DNA of 64,000 bases from Opisthorchis felineus (GCA_004794785.1 SJOL01007351.1:347107-411106), one strand, 5' to 3'; shown: positions 1 to 13,000, numbered from the stretch's first letter. Numbers and translations are program-made. Notes: generated from the letters alone by a model not told the origin.

Positions 1-250
1 CGGAGCGACGTAATTAGAAAATGGGTGTTTGGTAAGGTCGCAGTTACTTCAACCGCGGGAAACATCCAACACCAACTGCGGTGGCTAGGCCATGTGCTAC
101 GCCCGCCGAAACACCGTCTCCGGAGACTAGTGTTGTTCTTTGTGCCCCCTTCAGAATGGTGAAAACCGCGAGGTGGACAACGTATGACTTAGCAGAAGAG
201 TGTGAAAGAGATGACGGAGAATTTGGGTGTTGTTGCGGTCCGCCTTCCAG
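1..250 (+). pseudogene. RTE-like LINE, 3' end of reverse-transcriptase ORF (fragment)
   Basis: The first 130 bases translate, with interruptions, to the conserved C-terminal stretch of flatworm RTE-type reverse-transcriptase ORFs. The hallmark LRWLGHVLR is at about 79-105, followed by a PPKHRLRRL segment and then a decayed 'RGGQ' block near 168-182. The same tail recurs at about 8545-8660 and 26450-26545, which supports a repeat origin. It is cut by the left window edge and has stops, so it is a dead fragment. No flanking target duplication can be judged. Confidence 0.6.
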
Positions 251-257
251 GAAAAAA

Positions 258-438
258 ATCATTCCGCTGTGGCACCCTTTCGGTGCCTAAGTGCCATGCC
301 ACCTGAAGGAAGCACGGGGGTGGGATACTGCCAGGTTGCCCAATTAGACAGGGCAAGTCGAGAGGCAGAGGTCGGGTTCGAACCACGGACCTTCCGGTCA
401 GTCAATTCGCGCTCTAACCACTGAGCCATCTCGCCTTC
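258..438 (-). repeat. tRNA-derived SINE, full-length copy
   Basis: Read on the minus strand it begins with a tRNA-like head: an A-box-like TGGCTCAGTGGTTAGAGCGC, then TGACCGGAAGGTCCGTGGTTCGAACCC with a good B box (GGTTCGAACCC). An unrelated body (CTGCCTCTCGACT...) follows and ends in ACCGAAAGGGTG and CAGC(T/G)GAA(C/T)GA. At least four more clear copies lie in this window, all with the same architecture. The head gives an internal RNA polymerase III promoter. It is not a functional tRNA gene because no acceptor stem closes after the B box. Confidence 0.85.
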
Positions 439-879
439 CAAGATGGAGGCCCTGTAACCCCTCCTGCACTTGACTGGGGATATTGCAATGGCGATTGATC
501 GATATCATTGACGTTCGCGTTGTCAGTTTCCAGCTTTTCCGATTGAGCGCTTGAAGGTATAGGCACCTCAGAATACTTGCGATAGGCCAGCACCAGGTCC
601 CCTCCCTCATCCACTTTTCTCTTCATTCTAAGGCTTCAACTATAATTGGATAAACTTTGGTTGTGTCGGAGTGAAGCAACAGTGTCAACACTGATGTTGC
701 TGTCTCTGTTTATACTACTACTAATAATAATAATAATAACGGTGTTGGTGTTGGTGGAGTCCTTCGTCAGTGTTTATTGAACTTATTTATTTCTATCTGG
801 ACTAAACGAACGGTCCACACCAACTGGGGTGAGTCGGTAGTAATGCCTATTTTCAAAAAAGGGTGCTCTGAGTGTGGCG

Positions 880-2115
880 GACAATCACGGTGAAATTAGC
901 TTGGTCCGCGTTGTAGGCAGGTTTTTGCGTCTTTTGTTTTACGCCGTCTTATGGAGACGCAAGAAGACGGGAGGCGAGAACAGCAAACAGAATTCCAGTC
1001 TTGTAGGGGCTGTGTGGTCCCTGTCTTCACACTCTGTCAACTGTTAGATCAAAGACATGGGCATACGCGCCTTACAATCTTAGTGTTCCTCGAATTGAAT
1101 ATTGCGTTCGGTTCTGTCGACCGGATAGTTCTTTTCAAGGTGCTCGCATAAAAGGGTATAGCCCAAAAGTTCGTAAATATCCTGCACTATTTTTAGTCAC
1201 ATACTTGTGGCCGCGTGAGCGTGTATGAGGCACTCCACAAAAGCTTTGCTACAAACAATGGTGTCAGACAAGGATGTCCATTCTCTTTACTTTTTTAATT
1301 TCGTCATTGCTGAGGTGATGAGCCGAACGGTAGAAGGTCACAGAAACCCGGTGTTCAGACCTCCCCAGGCAAGGACCCTGTCGACCTGAACTACACAGAC
1401 GACATCGTTCTCGTTTTTGAAAAAGTTCAGGAAGCACAGGCATTTCAAGAAAGGCTAACCAATGTCATACAGTTCTTCGATATGTGCTTCGCACCGAGAA
1501 ATTCCAAAGTCATGCTGTGGGACGTTCAGTCTCTGAACATGCCTCTAAGAAATCAAGAGTTGACACTGGAAGTTGTGGAATGCTATACATCTCTCGGAAG
1601 TTGCATTATCTCTGTCGGTAGTGTGACAGACGAAGTGAACGCACGGATATCAAAGGCCAGAATTGTTTCTGCCAATTAGTGTCACTAGTTATATCAAAAA
1701 ATTATGCCGCTAGGTTTCAGAGGACGCGTATATCAGGGTACATTTCGGGCTGTATTGTTTTGCGGCTACAAGCGGGGGATCTGAAATATCCGCAGGCCTT
1801 CGGTCACCGGTTTCCTAAACATGTTGCTTGAGTCGGCTGGGAACAGTGAATTTGAAATGAGATAATCGGGAACCGGGTCTCTGGTGTAGCAGACGGCACT
1901 TCGCTCAGAGAATGCACCCAGCACTGCAGGCTAAGATGTTTGGACGATGTGTCACGCATGCCGAGTTACCGCCCTCCTAGACGAGCGCTGTTTTCTGTGC
2001 CTAATTTGAAGTGGCGGAAACTTAGAGGTGGACAGAGTATGATGTAGCAGAAGGGAATGAAGACTGTTACAAGAAGTTTGGGTACCAGCGGTGCCGTTCA
2101 CTTTCGAGGGTGGGG
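880..2115 (+). pseudogene. RTE-like LINE reverse-transcriptase remnant
   Basis: Several short reading segments in changing frames match successive parts of an RTE reverse transcriptase. At about 1380-1420 there is VDLNYTDDIVLVFE, the RT active-site block with YTDD in place of YADD. A 'LGSCI...VTDEVNARISKAR' block follows at about 1590-1665, then a 'GRVY...FRAVLF' block near 1720-1760 and a 'RGGQ'-like tail near 2025. Stops and frameshifts throughout show it is long dead. The order of motifs is that of the better preserved copy at 6.7-8.9 kb. Confidence 0.6.
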
Positions 2116-2644
2116 TCCATGTGCCATTCCCTGTGCTCGACTAGAGGTATTAAACGATAGTTCGGCTAATCGATGCCGTTCATGCTGTCAGTTTATCCAG
2201 ATTGTCTGACTGAATGTTGGTGTAGGCCGCTCAGTGATAGACTAGCCTTAGGTCTCCCTCCCTGTCTCATTTTTATCTTCACTTTTAGACTTTATTCAAA
2301 TAAGTTGACACGGTTTTAAGGCATTGAAGCATCATTGTTCTTGTCATGTGTTACTGTCAGCGTTGATGGTCATTATACCTTCTCAAGGCTTATTCATCCG
2401 ACGTGGGATCTATTTTACATTGCCTCAGATCTACCTTCTGCCGGAGCGTTTGTTGACACAACACACAGACACCGTTTACGGTGTCGAGATGTATTGAGCT
2501 AAATTGTGCCAGCCAGCCGACTATCTCCTGGAGTCCGGGGGGCTGAGCACAAGTTCCACACCGTAGATGCCAGGAGCCTCCCTGCTAATCCACTGACCTA
2601 AAGCTGTCACCTTGTGGTCGTCGTGGTGATTGCTGGACGATTCG

Positions 2645-2820
2645 AGTTCGATGTGTTTCAATGGTTAAGGCACGAACTTACTAGCCGGAAAGTCCGTGGT
2701 TCGAACTCTGGCATCTCGGTTGCTCCTGTCTAGGCTTGGGCAACCTAGAAGTAACTAAACCTTTGTTCGTCTGGTGGCCTGGCTGCTAGCCACCGAAAGA
2801 GCGTTACAGCTGAACGATTT
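2645..2820 (+). repeat. tRNA-derived SINE, diverged copy
   Basis: Starts inside the A box (ATGGTTAAGGCACGAA), has GTCCGTGGTTCGAACTC as B box, then the family body (GTCTAGGCTTGGGCAACCT) and the end CACCGAAAGAGCGTTACAGCTGAACGA. It is diverged and has lost the first few bases of the head. Confidence 0.7.
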
Positions 2821-2829
2821 ATCGCGTCG

Positions 2830-4340
2830 GTCGGGTTTTAGTAATTCAATGATCGTGCATGCTATAGTGACAGGAATTCAGTTCCTTAAGATTTAGCCAT
2901 GTCAGGAACGCCAACAGGTAGCGGTCAGACGAAGAACAACGAGTCCATCCCCTGTGGGAAGTCGTATTATGAGGCCGTTCGGCGGTAAAATCGTACCGTT
3001 TATTGTGACGAGAGTGTGAGGGCATTAAAGTGTTTTCTTCCGGACGGCGGGCATTTCCATATCTATGGAAGCGGTGGTGCTGCATTTTCCCGCGAAAGAC
3101 GGGTTGGAACCGTCGGACGGTTGGATCAACCTAAAAAAGCACATTTCGGTCATCCAATGGTTTTTGCGACAGCCGGCGCATTGTCCAGTGCTGTAGGAAT
3201 GCGATTACAACTCGCCAGGAGTCCGATACGACTCCAAGCGCATTTTCTGTACGTAGCACCACGAAGAGTCAAGTGTCTATCTTATTCTGTGCGCCCTCGG
3301 TCCGGATAAGTCCCTTGCAGGCAGTTGACTCACTGGCTCCTGGAGGGGTCCCTCAAGAAAATTCTAGCAACCACTGCCTTGCAGTTTGGAATTTTGAGTG
3401 AAGGGCACAAGGTGAGTTACCTCAGCCAACTCCCCCCCCCCTGACGTGAGCAACCGGGAAGTATTCGCCCTTACGGCCGTTCATTTACTGGCTACCCTCC
3501 ACACGCCCCTCAACTAATTCCTTCTGTTGCATTTAGCTGTTAATAGCCCATCAGTTTCTTTCTTTCTGAGCTTGCGCCGAGTGTGAAGCCAAAACGTATC
3601 CTTAATCAATTCAGAGAATCTGTTCCACTTTTCGGTACTTCGGTTCCACTTCGGTACTCTGCCTCCAATTGTCAGCAGACGTCCCTTGCTCGGACCCTGT
3701 TTTCTCTCTTCCAATCGATTTCTGTTGTGTCTCCCAGCCACGCTTGAACCTTTACCTGAATCTACTACCTCGAGTCTCAAAATACTCTTGGGGTTGAAAC
3801 CTGATAGGGGTGGACTGAGGAGCTTAGGTGGATGGAGCGGCTGAATGAATGTGGAATTGAAACAGGTGAGATGTATTCACTGTAGCATTTCCCGTGGCAG
3901 TAGCGGTGAGATAGCGTGAATGATGCTGCATCTCACAAGTGAGAAGTGTTCCCAGGTTATCAACCACAGAGTGGAAGTCAATGAGACGCGCAACTTCACA
4001 CTGAATGCTTTGTCGGAGTAAGATATGTAGAGGAAAAGAAAAAAATTATACTGGTCTTCAAAAATGGTCGGATTGTAATTAATGTAATGTGCGAAGATCA
4101 GCTATGAACCCGCGAAAAGGATGAGCCAGTTAACAAGCAGTGGGATGATCGCAAGATCGACAACAGAACGGCCGGGAGAGAGGACAACGCGCGTGGATTT
4201 GATGGGATGGAGTGTGGCTGCGTTCAGTGAACCTCAGCATAGATGTTTGCTGGACCGACATTCAGTCTCCCGATGACATGCCCGTGGTCACCACTAATCC
4301 GAGAGGAAGCAGCCCTTTGAAGTCGAGATACCTCGGCGAT
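2830..4340. other. no supported gene
   Basis: About 1.5 kb without a supported gene. Open frames on both strands at 2846-3309 and one at 3514-3780 on minus show no motif, splice context or start context I can recognise. They sit in GC-richer repeat-like sequence. Confidence 0.4.
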
Positions 4341-4349
4341 CAAGTCGCG

Positions 4350-4472
4350 AAACTACTGCCCAGGGGTCCACAATTCGAACTATGACCTTTCAAGCGTCCC
4401 TGTCCATGCCTGGGAATCTTGAAAGTATCTTAGCCCTCGTATTTCCTTCGAGTTGCGCGGCAGCTATGCACT
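4350..4472 (+). repeat. degenerate tRNA-derived SINE fragment
   Basis: The order of segments matches the SINE family in degraded form: a B-box relic (GTCCACAATTCGAACT), a 'CCTGTCCATGCCTGGG' body block, 'AGTATCTTAGCCCTCGT' and a terminal 'GCGCGGCAGCTATGCAC' block. It lacks the A box and is heavily mutated. Confidence 0.45.
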
Positions 4473-4499
4473 AAAGTGAGAGGAGCTATTGTGATATTT

Positions 4500-5215
4500 G
4501 TTTTAGATCTCTAGAAATAAGTGTTGAAAATGTAGAGGATTGCAGAATCGGTCAATACGTTGAACTACTAAGAACAGATAGGAGGTTGTCGATAAACAAG
4601 CAGAACAGTTTGGAGGAAGCAACAGAACCTTGGGAGCACGTACTGACCTTTTGGATCCAGTCGAATTCACCAAGTAGTCCATAGTAGCCCACACATTGGC
4701 AATCAGATCGTTGTGGTAATCCGTTTGAAAGCCTCCGAGACATTGAGCCACACCTACTCGGTATCACCAAACCAATCCAGGATGGATGTCCCTATCCAGT
4801 AAATCGCCAGAAGCTTATAGCTCAGCAACCCATAATATTGGCGAATAGTAATGAGACGAATAGTACTCGTGTCTTGATGCGTGTTAACCTAATCTATCAC
4901 AGTGTAGTCACGGCTTATGCAGACGCCAAGATGAGTAAACTTGTCAAAGGGAACACGGAAGTGGGAAATCCTTTGCATGTTTCAGGTGCAAAGGGCACGC
5001 CTAAGAGGGGCTGGTTTCGGCATTCTAATAAGAGTAGTTTGTCCGGACGCAAAGTCGTCAAACACCAAAACAGCGCCATCCGCATAATCTAAATGTACCA
5101 TTCTCCAGAATCGGTTGCATGGAGGGTTCACTCCATGATGGTGTGATTGAACAAAATGGAGAGAGCGGACGACCCGGACTAACCTCACTATTTGTGGGGA
5201 ATCTTTCTGATAGCT
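4500..5215 (-). pseudogene. LINE reverse-transcriptase fragment
   Basis: On the minus strand, bases about 5110-5010 read MVHLDYADGAVLVFDDFASG, which fits the RT catalytic block (LDYADD...) of LINE reverse transcriptases with the second Asp changed to Gly. An 'ASGQTTLIR' helix-like block follows, as in flatworm RTE/CR1-like ORFs. The open frame downstream on minus (4751-4503) may be a further part but I cannot align it. The altered catalytic motif and lack of a continuous ORF indicate a dead copy, opposite in strand to the RTE copies around it. Confidence 0.45.
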
Positions 5216-5219
5216 CACT

Positions 5220-6690
5220 AGAAACCTTGACACAGCCGGAAATATGGAACTGAAGGGCGCAAACTTAAATGGAATTCGTCGTCAGTCAGGCATGTGTAGA
5301 AGAGCCAGCTTATTCACGCCGTCAAATGCTCCTTCGAAACTGATGAAAACCACCGCAGTCTGTCGACCGTACGCGTAACGGCAAAGTTGCTCTCAGACTT
5401 ATCCCTCGCGTGATGAGATCAGACTAGCACACATTTTGGCATAAAAACCTGAATCTTTCGTGGATTCCCATTACGAATAATAAACACAGTCATACGGTGA
5501 AAACTTTATGAAGTAAATGAAGAATAATCACGTCGTCCTTTTAAACAATGACGCGGAGTCGCGTGTTCAACCTGCTACCATGTATGGCTGCGCGTGAACG
5601 AGAACAGAGAATTGAGAATGCACGTTAGCTTAAGGTATTTTATTACGCCGTACAGATAGACTGTCACATATAGAATAAGAAATTACACGTGGTAGTTCAT
5701 CCAAAAGTCACAGCTCAGTGAACAAAGGGCGACGTTTGAACAGAATGAACGTTGGATCGCCCAGAAGTGTCGTAAGAGACTGAACCGGACACTTTTACAT
5801 CCTCTAATTTATTGGGAGTTAACTTGCCAAGGTAACGGACAGAAATCAGTTAAGCTGCTATCCACGTCATATGAAGGATGTGATGCAGTGTATCCTTCAA
5901 GTTACAAAGTTTGGGAAAATCACATTTTACAACAATAAGAAGTACAGCAGCGACATTGACTTGCTGACGATGCACAGCTCCCTGCCCCATTTCAGTTTCG
6001 AGAGGTGATTGATGTGATAGCCACGAATGCAACACTGCGCTACCGCAAAGTACGTACATGTGCGTATACGTTTAGACATACATGTAAACTTGAAGCGACT
6101 CATACTGGTTTCAGTAAATGGACACTTTCCATTCCTAAGCACGCGGTGAGAACAACAGTCGATTCCACTTAAAAGCAGAAACACTGTCAGACCCTCAGAT
6201 GGGCCGGAGGGATATCATCTTACAAGGGAATTTAATCCACACCGAGAGCTGAAAAACAGCATATTTGTCCTTGTTTGAAATCAGCGGCAGTGCGCCTATC
6301 AAAATTACTTACGGAAATTCGAACCAGCGACCTTCCGCATAGTAGCTGAACATTATATCATACCGTCATATCAATCAAATGAGCTTATTCGAACATACTT
6401 GGTCATATGCGTCGGGTGTTTTGTGACTCGCATAGTCATTTAAAAAAGCGCGTGTCGCTCCGTCTGGTTGAGTGAATCTGTATTGTCAGCCAGAGTGTAC
6501 GTTCGAACCCTTGGTTGGATGACAAACCTTCGTACTTCAAGTTATGGACTATTATCGTTTTTCCCGCGGGTTTCCTCAAAATCCTACCCTGTATCTCGTA
6601 GACCCTCGCACCGTGCTCGTCTGTTTAGAAAATATCATTAATAATAACACTTCGCTTTCCGCCAGCATCACGCGTACCAAAGGAGCAGCT
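5220..6690. other. no supported gene
   Basis: AT-richer spacer. Only short frames on both strands are present. A minus-strand tRNA-like B box relic (rc of ATTCGAACCAGCGACCTTCCG) near 6316-6336 suggests an old SINE head. I see nothing else. Confidence 0.35.
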
Positions 6691-6699
6691 CCGTTCAAC

Positions 6700-8860
6700 T
6701 TCGACAAATTTCAGTAGCTGAAGAATATCGAGCTGATCTGGCTAGAAAGCTACTGGAAACGCACATTCATGCGGATGATGAAGATTGCTTGGAGGTTGAA
6801 TGGAGGCGAGTTAAAGAAGCAATGCTGTCAGCTTTCGGAACTGTTTGTCCAGCACATCTTATTGCTGCCAGAAAGGCCATACCAGCAACTAGCGACTATG
6901 ATGGCGCACGCAGATCCCTCAAACACCGGATAATCAGGAGCTTGAAGAATGACAGAGAACGCTGGTGGATTTCGAAGGCCAAGGAGATGGAGAAGGTTTT
7001 CGCTGCAGACAACAGTTGCGTCCTGTTTCAACTGATTCGATCAACCGGTCAAAAGAAGTCAGGTGTCAGTGAGACAATATGCGAAAAAGATGGAACAGCA
7101 ATTCACTCCCTCAATCGTCGTCTTGAGCAGTGGGCTGAACACTTTCAAGAACAGTTCACCTGGTATCCTTCAACACAACCGCTGGAAGAACCAAGCCGGC
7201 CCGAATGGAACATTGACACCAACCCACCATCAGCAACCGAAATCCAGCGTGAGATTTCAATCCTGAAGCGCGACGAGGCACCTGGTTCGGATGGTCTACA
7301 CCCTGCGCTCTTCAAAGAGGGTGGCGAGATCCTGGTGAACAGTCTGACAACCATACTGCAGAAGATTTGGAACGAATACAGAATACCAGCCGAATGGAGC
7401 TCCTCGACCGCCATCCCAGCTTTCAAAAAGGGCGCAAGAGCGTCAGGTGAAAACCGTCGTTGTATCAGCCTGGTATCCGTTGCATCTAAGGTGCTCTCTG
7501 GCATTATTTTGCGCACGTTGTTGGATTAACGGGAGAGACAGATTCGTGAGAATCAAGCTGGGTTTTGCCTTGGTTGAGGAGGCATCGACCATATCTTTAT
7601 CATGAGACAAATTATTGAACAGCGCCACACCTTCAGACGTCCCACGTTGGTCGTTTCTCTTGATTTGAAAGCTGCTTCTAATTCTGCCGATCGTGAGAAA
7701 CTTTGGTGATGTCTGGCGATTAAAGGTATCCCTTCCAAATTTCTATCCCTTATGATGGCACTGTATGAGAGATCCTGTGTACGGGTACGAGCATATGGAA
7801 AGCTTTCGCTTGAGTTCACCATGTCTAGTGGTGTAGGACAATGCTGCCGTCTTTCACCTTTCCTATTCAACTTTGTTGTTGATGTGCTGCTTGAAATTTC
7901 TGTCTGCCTCCGAAACCTCGTGAGTCGAAATGCTCCCGAGGCGATCTCTCACAGACGTTGAGTGAACAGACGATATTGCTCTGCTTGGTTCAGATCCTTC
8001 CCAAATGCAAACGATTTTAAATAACCTAAATAATTCTGCCGCGCGGTTTGGCATGCGCTTCACACCTGCAAAGTGCAAAGTGCTACCACAAGACTGGGTG
8101 GAATCAAACCCACACCTCATGCTTGCAGTCGAGCCAGTCGACGTGGTAGATAAATTTGTGTACCTGGGCAGCTGTATAAGGTCCGGTGGACTGGCTGGAA
8201 ATGAGGTTACTTCTCGAATCAGGAGGGCCATGGCAGCTTTTGCCAACCTCCGACACCTGTGGCGCCGACGTGACGTCAGTTTGTCTGTCAAGGGAAGAGT
8301 TTATACTGCGGTGGTGCCATGCATACTGCTTTATGAATCAAAGGCGTGGCCTCTGCGCTCAGAGGACATACGGGAGATGTCAGTGTTTGACCGTCGGTCT
8401 CTTCGAAGCATTGATCAGGTTTGGTTGGAGCATCGTATTAGCAGTGAGGTTTGGTGGGAACATCGTATTAGCAATACTGAGGTATGCCAGATGGTCTTAG
8501 GACGAAGGGACTCCCGCAATAGATGAATTACTCACGCTTCATAGGCTACGCTGGTTGGGACAGGTACTTAGCATGCCAGAAGATCGTCTGCCTTGCAGAG
8601 CTCTTTTCGCCCAGCCCTGTGCCGAATGGAAGCGACCGTGAGGTGGACAGTGTATGCTTAGGCAACTAAGTATGACAACACTAACCAGTAAACTTAGTGG
8701 GGACGACAACTGCCCCCCTCGCAGGACGGGGACCCCTGGACTCAACTCACCAATGGTTATTGACATTGGCAGAAATGGCCCAATCGCGCAATCAGTGGCG
8801 CTTATGCATCAAAGCTATCGCCTTCAATGCGCCGCTACCCAGTTCCCGAACTAACCAGGT
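6700..8860 (+). pseudogene. RTE-like LINE ORF2 (RT) pseudogene, longest copy
   Basis: An open stretch at 6789-7529 (246 codons) carries the region before and into the RT palm, including 'EAPGSDGLHPALFK' and 'IPAEWSSSTAIPAFKKG', typical of RTE reverse transcriptases. After a stop the frame continues with AGFCLG*GGIDHIF, LVVSLDLKAASNSADRE (active-site A, expected AFDSVDR), SGVGQCCRLSPFLFNFVVD and, after a frameshift, 8005-8526. That last part has FVYLGSCI, LRHLWRRRD and LKGRVY-like blocks plus the 'W.LRSEDIREMSVFDRR' segment. The YADD block has decayed to a non-matching sequence near 7960-7985. The C-terminal 'LRWLGQVLSMPEDRL' lies near 8547-8590. Stops, frameshifts and a mutated active site show it is inactive. 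It lies just upstream of the KEAP1 coding exon. Confidence 0.8.
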
Positions 8861-9117
8861 ATGCCATCGCCTCCAAGGCCTGGCTGTACGTCCCACACTC
8901 TCCCGTTTTCCGGTGGTCGAAACTGTAGCAGCTGGAGCCAATGTGCCTATGGTACACGGTTTACACCATCCGAGTGCCTAGCTTCCATACCTTCTCAGTG
9001 TCCGTGTTTTGTGACGACTCACTCCAGAGTAACTTTTCAGTTTATAGCCTGGGGTCCTTTAGTTTTGTTAGTTCATTCGCAATATGTGTTCTACCAACCC
9101 ATTTTTCTTACACACAG

Positions 9118-10088
9118 GTACATTCTGCAACATGATAAAAAACAGTGTTGAAGATTTTCCCATGACGAAACCCATTCCTCTACTGTCGGATAACTCAGGA
9201 CCGTCCAGCCAAGGATGTTTTTCAGTCATTTCAAACAACAGTGCCACCTTGAACATATTTCCAAACGAGAATACCTCTGGAATGGATTTCAAAGTCACCC
9301 ACTATCATCCTGAAGCGATGAACACTATGCACGATCTTTTCCGCACGGAGAAATTAACTGATGTAACACTTCGAGTCAATGCAGAGGCAATCCGCTGCCA
9401 TCGAATTGTCCTGGCAGGCGCCTCTCCGTACTTTCGCGCCATGTTTACAAGTAAAATGCGTGAAGCGGAATCATCAGATATTCAGATGCACGGCATGCCG
9501 ACCGATGCCCTACGAAAGCTGGTTGATTTTGCGTATACTGGGTCGATCGCGATTAACGAGCGCAACGTTTGTGAGCTACTGGCTGCTTCCTCAATGATGC
9601 AAATGAGCCATGTGGTACACGCTTGTTGTACTTTTCTGGAACACCAATTTCATCCTTCCAATATTATTGGTATATGTGAGTTTGCCATCGCGAATGACTG
9701 TGCTAATCTGGTGCACTCTGCACAGTGCTATCTGGATCAGAATTTCAATGAAGTCGTGAAGTTTGATGAGTTTCTTGGTATTTCACCTGCACAGCTGTTT
9801 GCGCTAATCAAACGCGACAATTTATGCGTACGTACAGAAGCTGAAGTTTACAATGCGTTGATACGTTGGGTAAATCACGATCGCGCCAATCGCACTTCAG
9901 TTCTTGTGGAAGCCTTATCGGTTGTTCGATGCCATGCCTTGTCACCAGCGTTTATTCGCAGTCAGATCAAGAATTGCTCTTTGTTATCCGAGGTTTTGCC
10001 GGCTAAAATGCACTTACAGTCCATTCTACGGGACTTAGTGGAGCATCGACATGTGTACATCAAGCGACGAACGGCTGGATCAGCCGAG
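9118..10088 (+). CDS. KEAP1: KEAP1 first coding exon (BTB, BACK)
   Basis: A pyrimidine-rich tract ending TTACACACAG at 9117 is a good acceptor, so 9118-9131 is 5' UTR and the ATG at 9132 is the likely start. An in-frame ATG at 9084 lies upstream of that acceptor and adds an unconvincing 16 residues. The exon encodes 319 residues: a low-complexity N-terminus, the BTB core ([39 protein letters not shown]) and BACK with the intervening region ([35 protein letters not shown]). The donor is GAG|GTGAGA. No upstream non-coding exon was found, so 9117 may take a distant 5' exon or a trans-spliced leader. Confidence 0.92.
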
Positions 10089-13000
10089 GTGAGAATCACT
10101 TTTCACTAGTCAGTACAACGTATTAATCTCATCGCTGGTTCACCATGTAAGCATCGTGAAGTTCAGGAGTGTTGACATCCTGATTTCTTTTGTGGCACGA
10201 GTTCTTTCATTAGGATTTTGAAAGACGCGCAGTGCGTCATTACTCAGGCCAAGCCGTGTGTAGAAAGCGGTCAACTGACACGAGCTCTTCAGCAGGCTTT
10301 TGTTCCCTAAACTTATTACAGCATCCTTGAAGGATAGTGGAAGCACCTGTGTTGTGTGACACCCTGTTACCCAGTTCTCACTGAGCAGATCCTATGTAGA
10401 GGCTGTGTGGATGGATGGTAGGACCTTTCACACTTGCTGGACATCACCTATGCCTAGAAAGTAGTATGATAGTTTAGTTAATTCTGGGGGAAATGCCCCA
10501 ATGAGTTTGTCAATGTGCGTTTTAGACAGCACTCAAGGGCAATATTGAGTAGCCGTGCAACTTATCATACACTCGTTTCACTGATGTCTGCCAGCTGATA
10601 TGTTAGTGAAGTGAGTTGGCACAGTCGGAACTTCTTTAGACGAGCAGTGGCCCGTATTGGGTGGGTAGTTCTTGACTTAAGTGAGCAGGCCCTTGCAGCT
10701 GGTGTAGACCCGGGGAAATAAGGACAGCGGGCTGGCAAGCGGGCGCCTGTTGCTAGCCCTCAGCGGGCCTGGACATGGTGGCACTAAAAACTTGTTTATC
10801 CTCTAAATTTCGGTGTTTTCCATCAATTCCCTTAAATTTCGACATATCACACTTTATATACGGTACCATGCCAATTTCTTCGAGGCTGATCATTGACAGT
10901 AATAAATAATCTACTGGTACTCTAGTAACCATATGGTTACCGATATTGTCGACGCCGTAGTGACTAAAAAGTGATCAGCAAATAGGTGAATGTGGGTTCG
11001 TTGGTGGCTCACAAGACCAATCGTACCAAATACCTCTGAATGCCACGCAAGGAATCTTCTATTAATAGCTTGCTTGTTTTTGGACTTTACTACACGTTTT
11101 GTCTTGTGCCATGTGCCTATTTGGACCTCTATTTTCGAAGTATTCCTGTAGGTACAAGGTTCATGCATAATCTAAAACGAAATTTACAGCTTTTCAGATT
11201 TACTAGAAGGCTATTAGAGTAGCGTCGTTCCAGTCGTAGCCGAGTCCAAACTCCATTCCTCAATTGACCGTAGATGGTATCAGCCATTCTTATCAGACGA
11301 CCTAATTTCCAAAGTTAACTTTGTATCAGAGTGCACTCGATTTGAATAGCGTTCACTGTCTGGAAAACTCCGGTATTTGGGACCCGATCTGTTTACTTGG
11401 TCCGGTGGTTTCTCGTAGACCACGTACCCGAAGATGTTTGTAAACTATCCAGGTTTCGCTGCCGCAAGGTAACGAAGATAGTACAACAGTCCAGTGGAAT
11501 GCGATCTTGATAAAAATGCGCAATTGGTGGTTGTGTCAGGCGACTTTTTTCATGATAACCGAATGCTGCGGTGGCCTTCGCAGCTCTTCTGTTGAGTTCA
11601 CTATGAAACGTCAGGTTTATGGATAGTGTTTTCTCGAAGTTTTCATTGAATGCTTGGTGTTTTTTTTAACCCCGGCACAGCCTGATTAAAGACAAGTGTT
11701 TAGGACATACTTTGGGCCAAAACGAGATGTTTCCGAAATAAAGTTTGTAGTCAGCCTCTGTAATTCAGCCTGATACTAGAACGACGAGCTTTTATTGTCC
11801 AACGAAATGTGGACGCAGATTCTGCTTCAGTAGAGCGTAACTTTCAATTGGGTACACCATCTCCCGGCTGCTCACCGTTGCTCAGTGTAACAACATGGTA
11901 CTTGTAGGCGGTGGCGGGTTCGTGCACTGGAATGTTTTTTTATAAGTGAATAAAATATTCAGCTGACCGACAGAAATAGACCAAGTGTTGTCTTTCTTGG
12001 CTTTGAAGCCTAGGTTCGCTACTCTTTCTGTTGTCAGATTTTTTCCCGCACAGTTTTTCAGGGCCAAGATTAACAACGTGCAATTCTCTCGTTACCTCTT
12101 CTTACTCCTCCACTCAGATCCTATACTCAGCTGGTGGTTACCTGCGTTATTCGCTCAGCGTGTTCGAATGTTACAATCCGTCGACAGGCAACTGGAGGCA
12201 GTTGCCAGATATCCCCAGCCCACGAAGTGGTTTGTCTGCCTGCTCCGTTCGCGGTTGCGTCTATCTGGTCGGGGGTCGTAATAACAACGAACAAGGCAAT
12301 ATCGATGCACCTCACATGGATTGTTACGACCCAGTCAGCAACAGTTGGCATACATGTTCGCCTATGTCAGTCCCGCGTAATCGTGTTGCGGTTGGTGTTA
12401 TTGATGACTTGATCTATGCCATCGGCGGATCAACAAATACGCTACCACACAACAGCTGTGAGGCGTGAGTTTCCTCGACTTTGAACCTGGTTAACCTAAT
12501 TCGCCCATGTCACTGAACTTCTGATGTAAAACTTTCTTGACCGCTTTTCCGAATCTTTGCCTTTGGTTTTATCCCCCTCTTGAGAGCTCACCTCCACGGA
12601 CGATCAAATTGAGAAGGCACTACGTCCCAAAGGAGCCATCTTTGGTCAGCCCTCAGAGGTGCTCCACTCGGAGTAATGAAACTAGTCAGCACTGTCGTCC
12701 TTCCATCGCGGCAGCTCATGTGTAATTCCATTTTGCTGTTACGTACAAAGTAACCGATACTCACGAACATTTGAGCAGCGCGAACCACGTATATTATGTT
12801 CATTATACCAAAAAACCGTTCAGCTGTGGCATACTTTCGGTGCCTAGCTGCCATGTCAACGGAAGGTGAAACGACCCGTAAGAGTACTATGCGGTTCATC
12901 GCATTCCTTAATGACACCCGATGAGAGCCTGATGACCGCATTTCAACTGTATGTTGTTCGCCATATCCGGTACTGTGGTCTACTGCGAAGTGCAAAACGA

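Noticed and set aside
258..441. Functional tRNA gene on the minus strand
   Set aside because: A and B boxes are good, but no acceptor stem closes and the same sequence with a 100-bp body recurs many times: it is a SINE.
7145..7516. 123-residue minus-strand ORF
   Set aside because: Antisense shadow of the RTE reverse-transcriptase frame.
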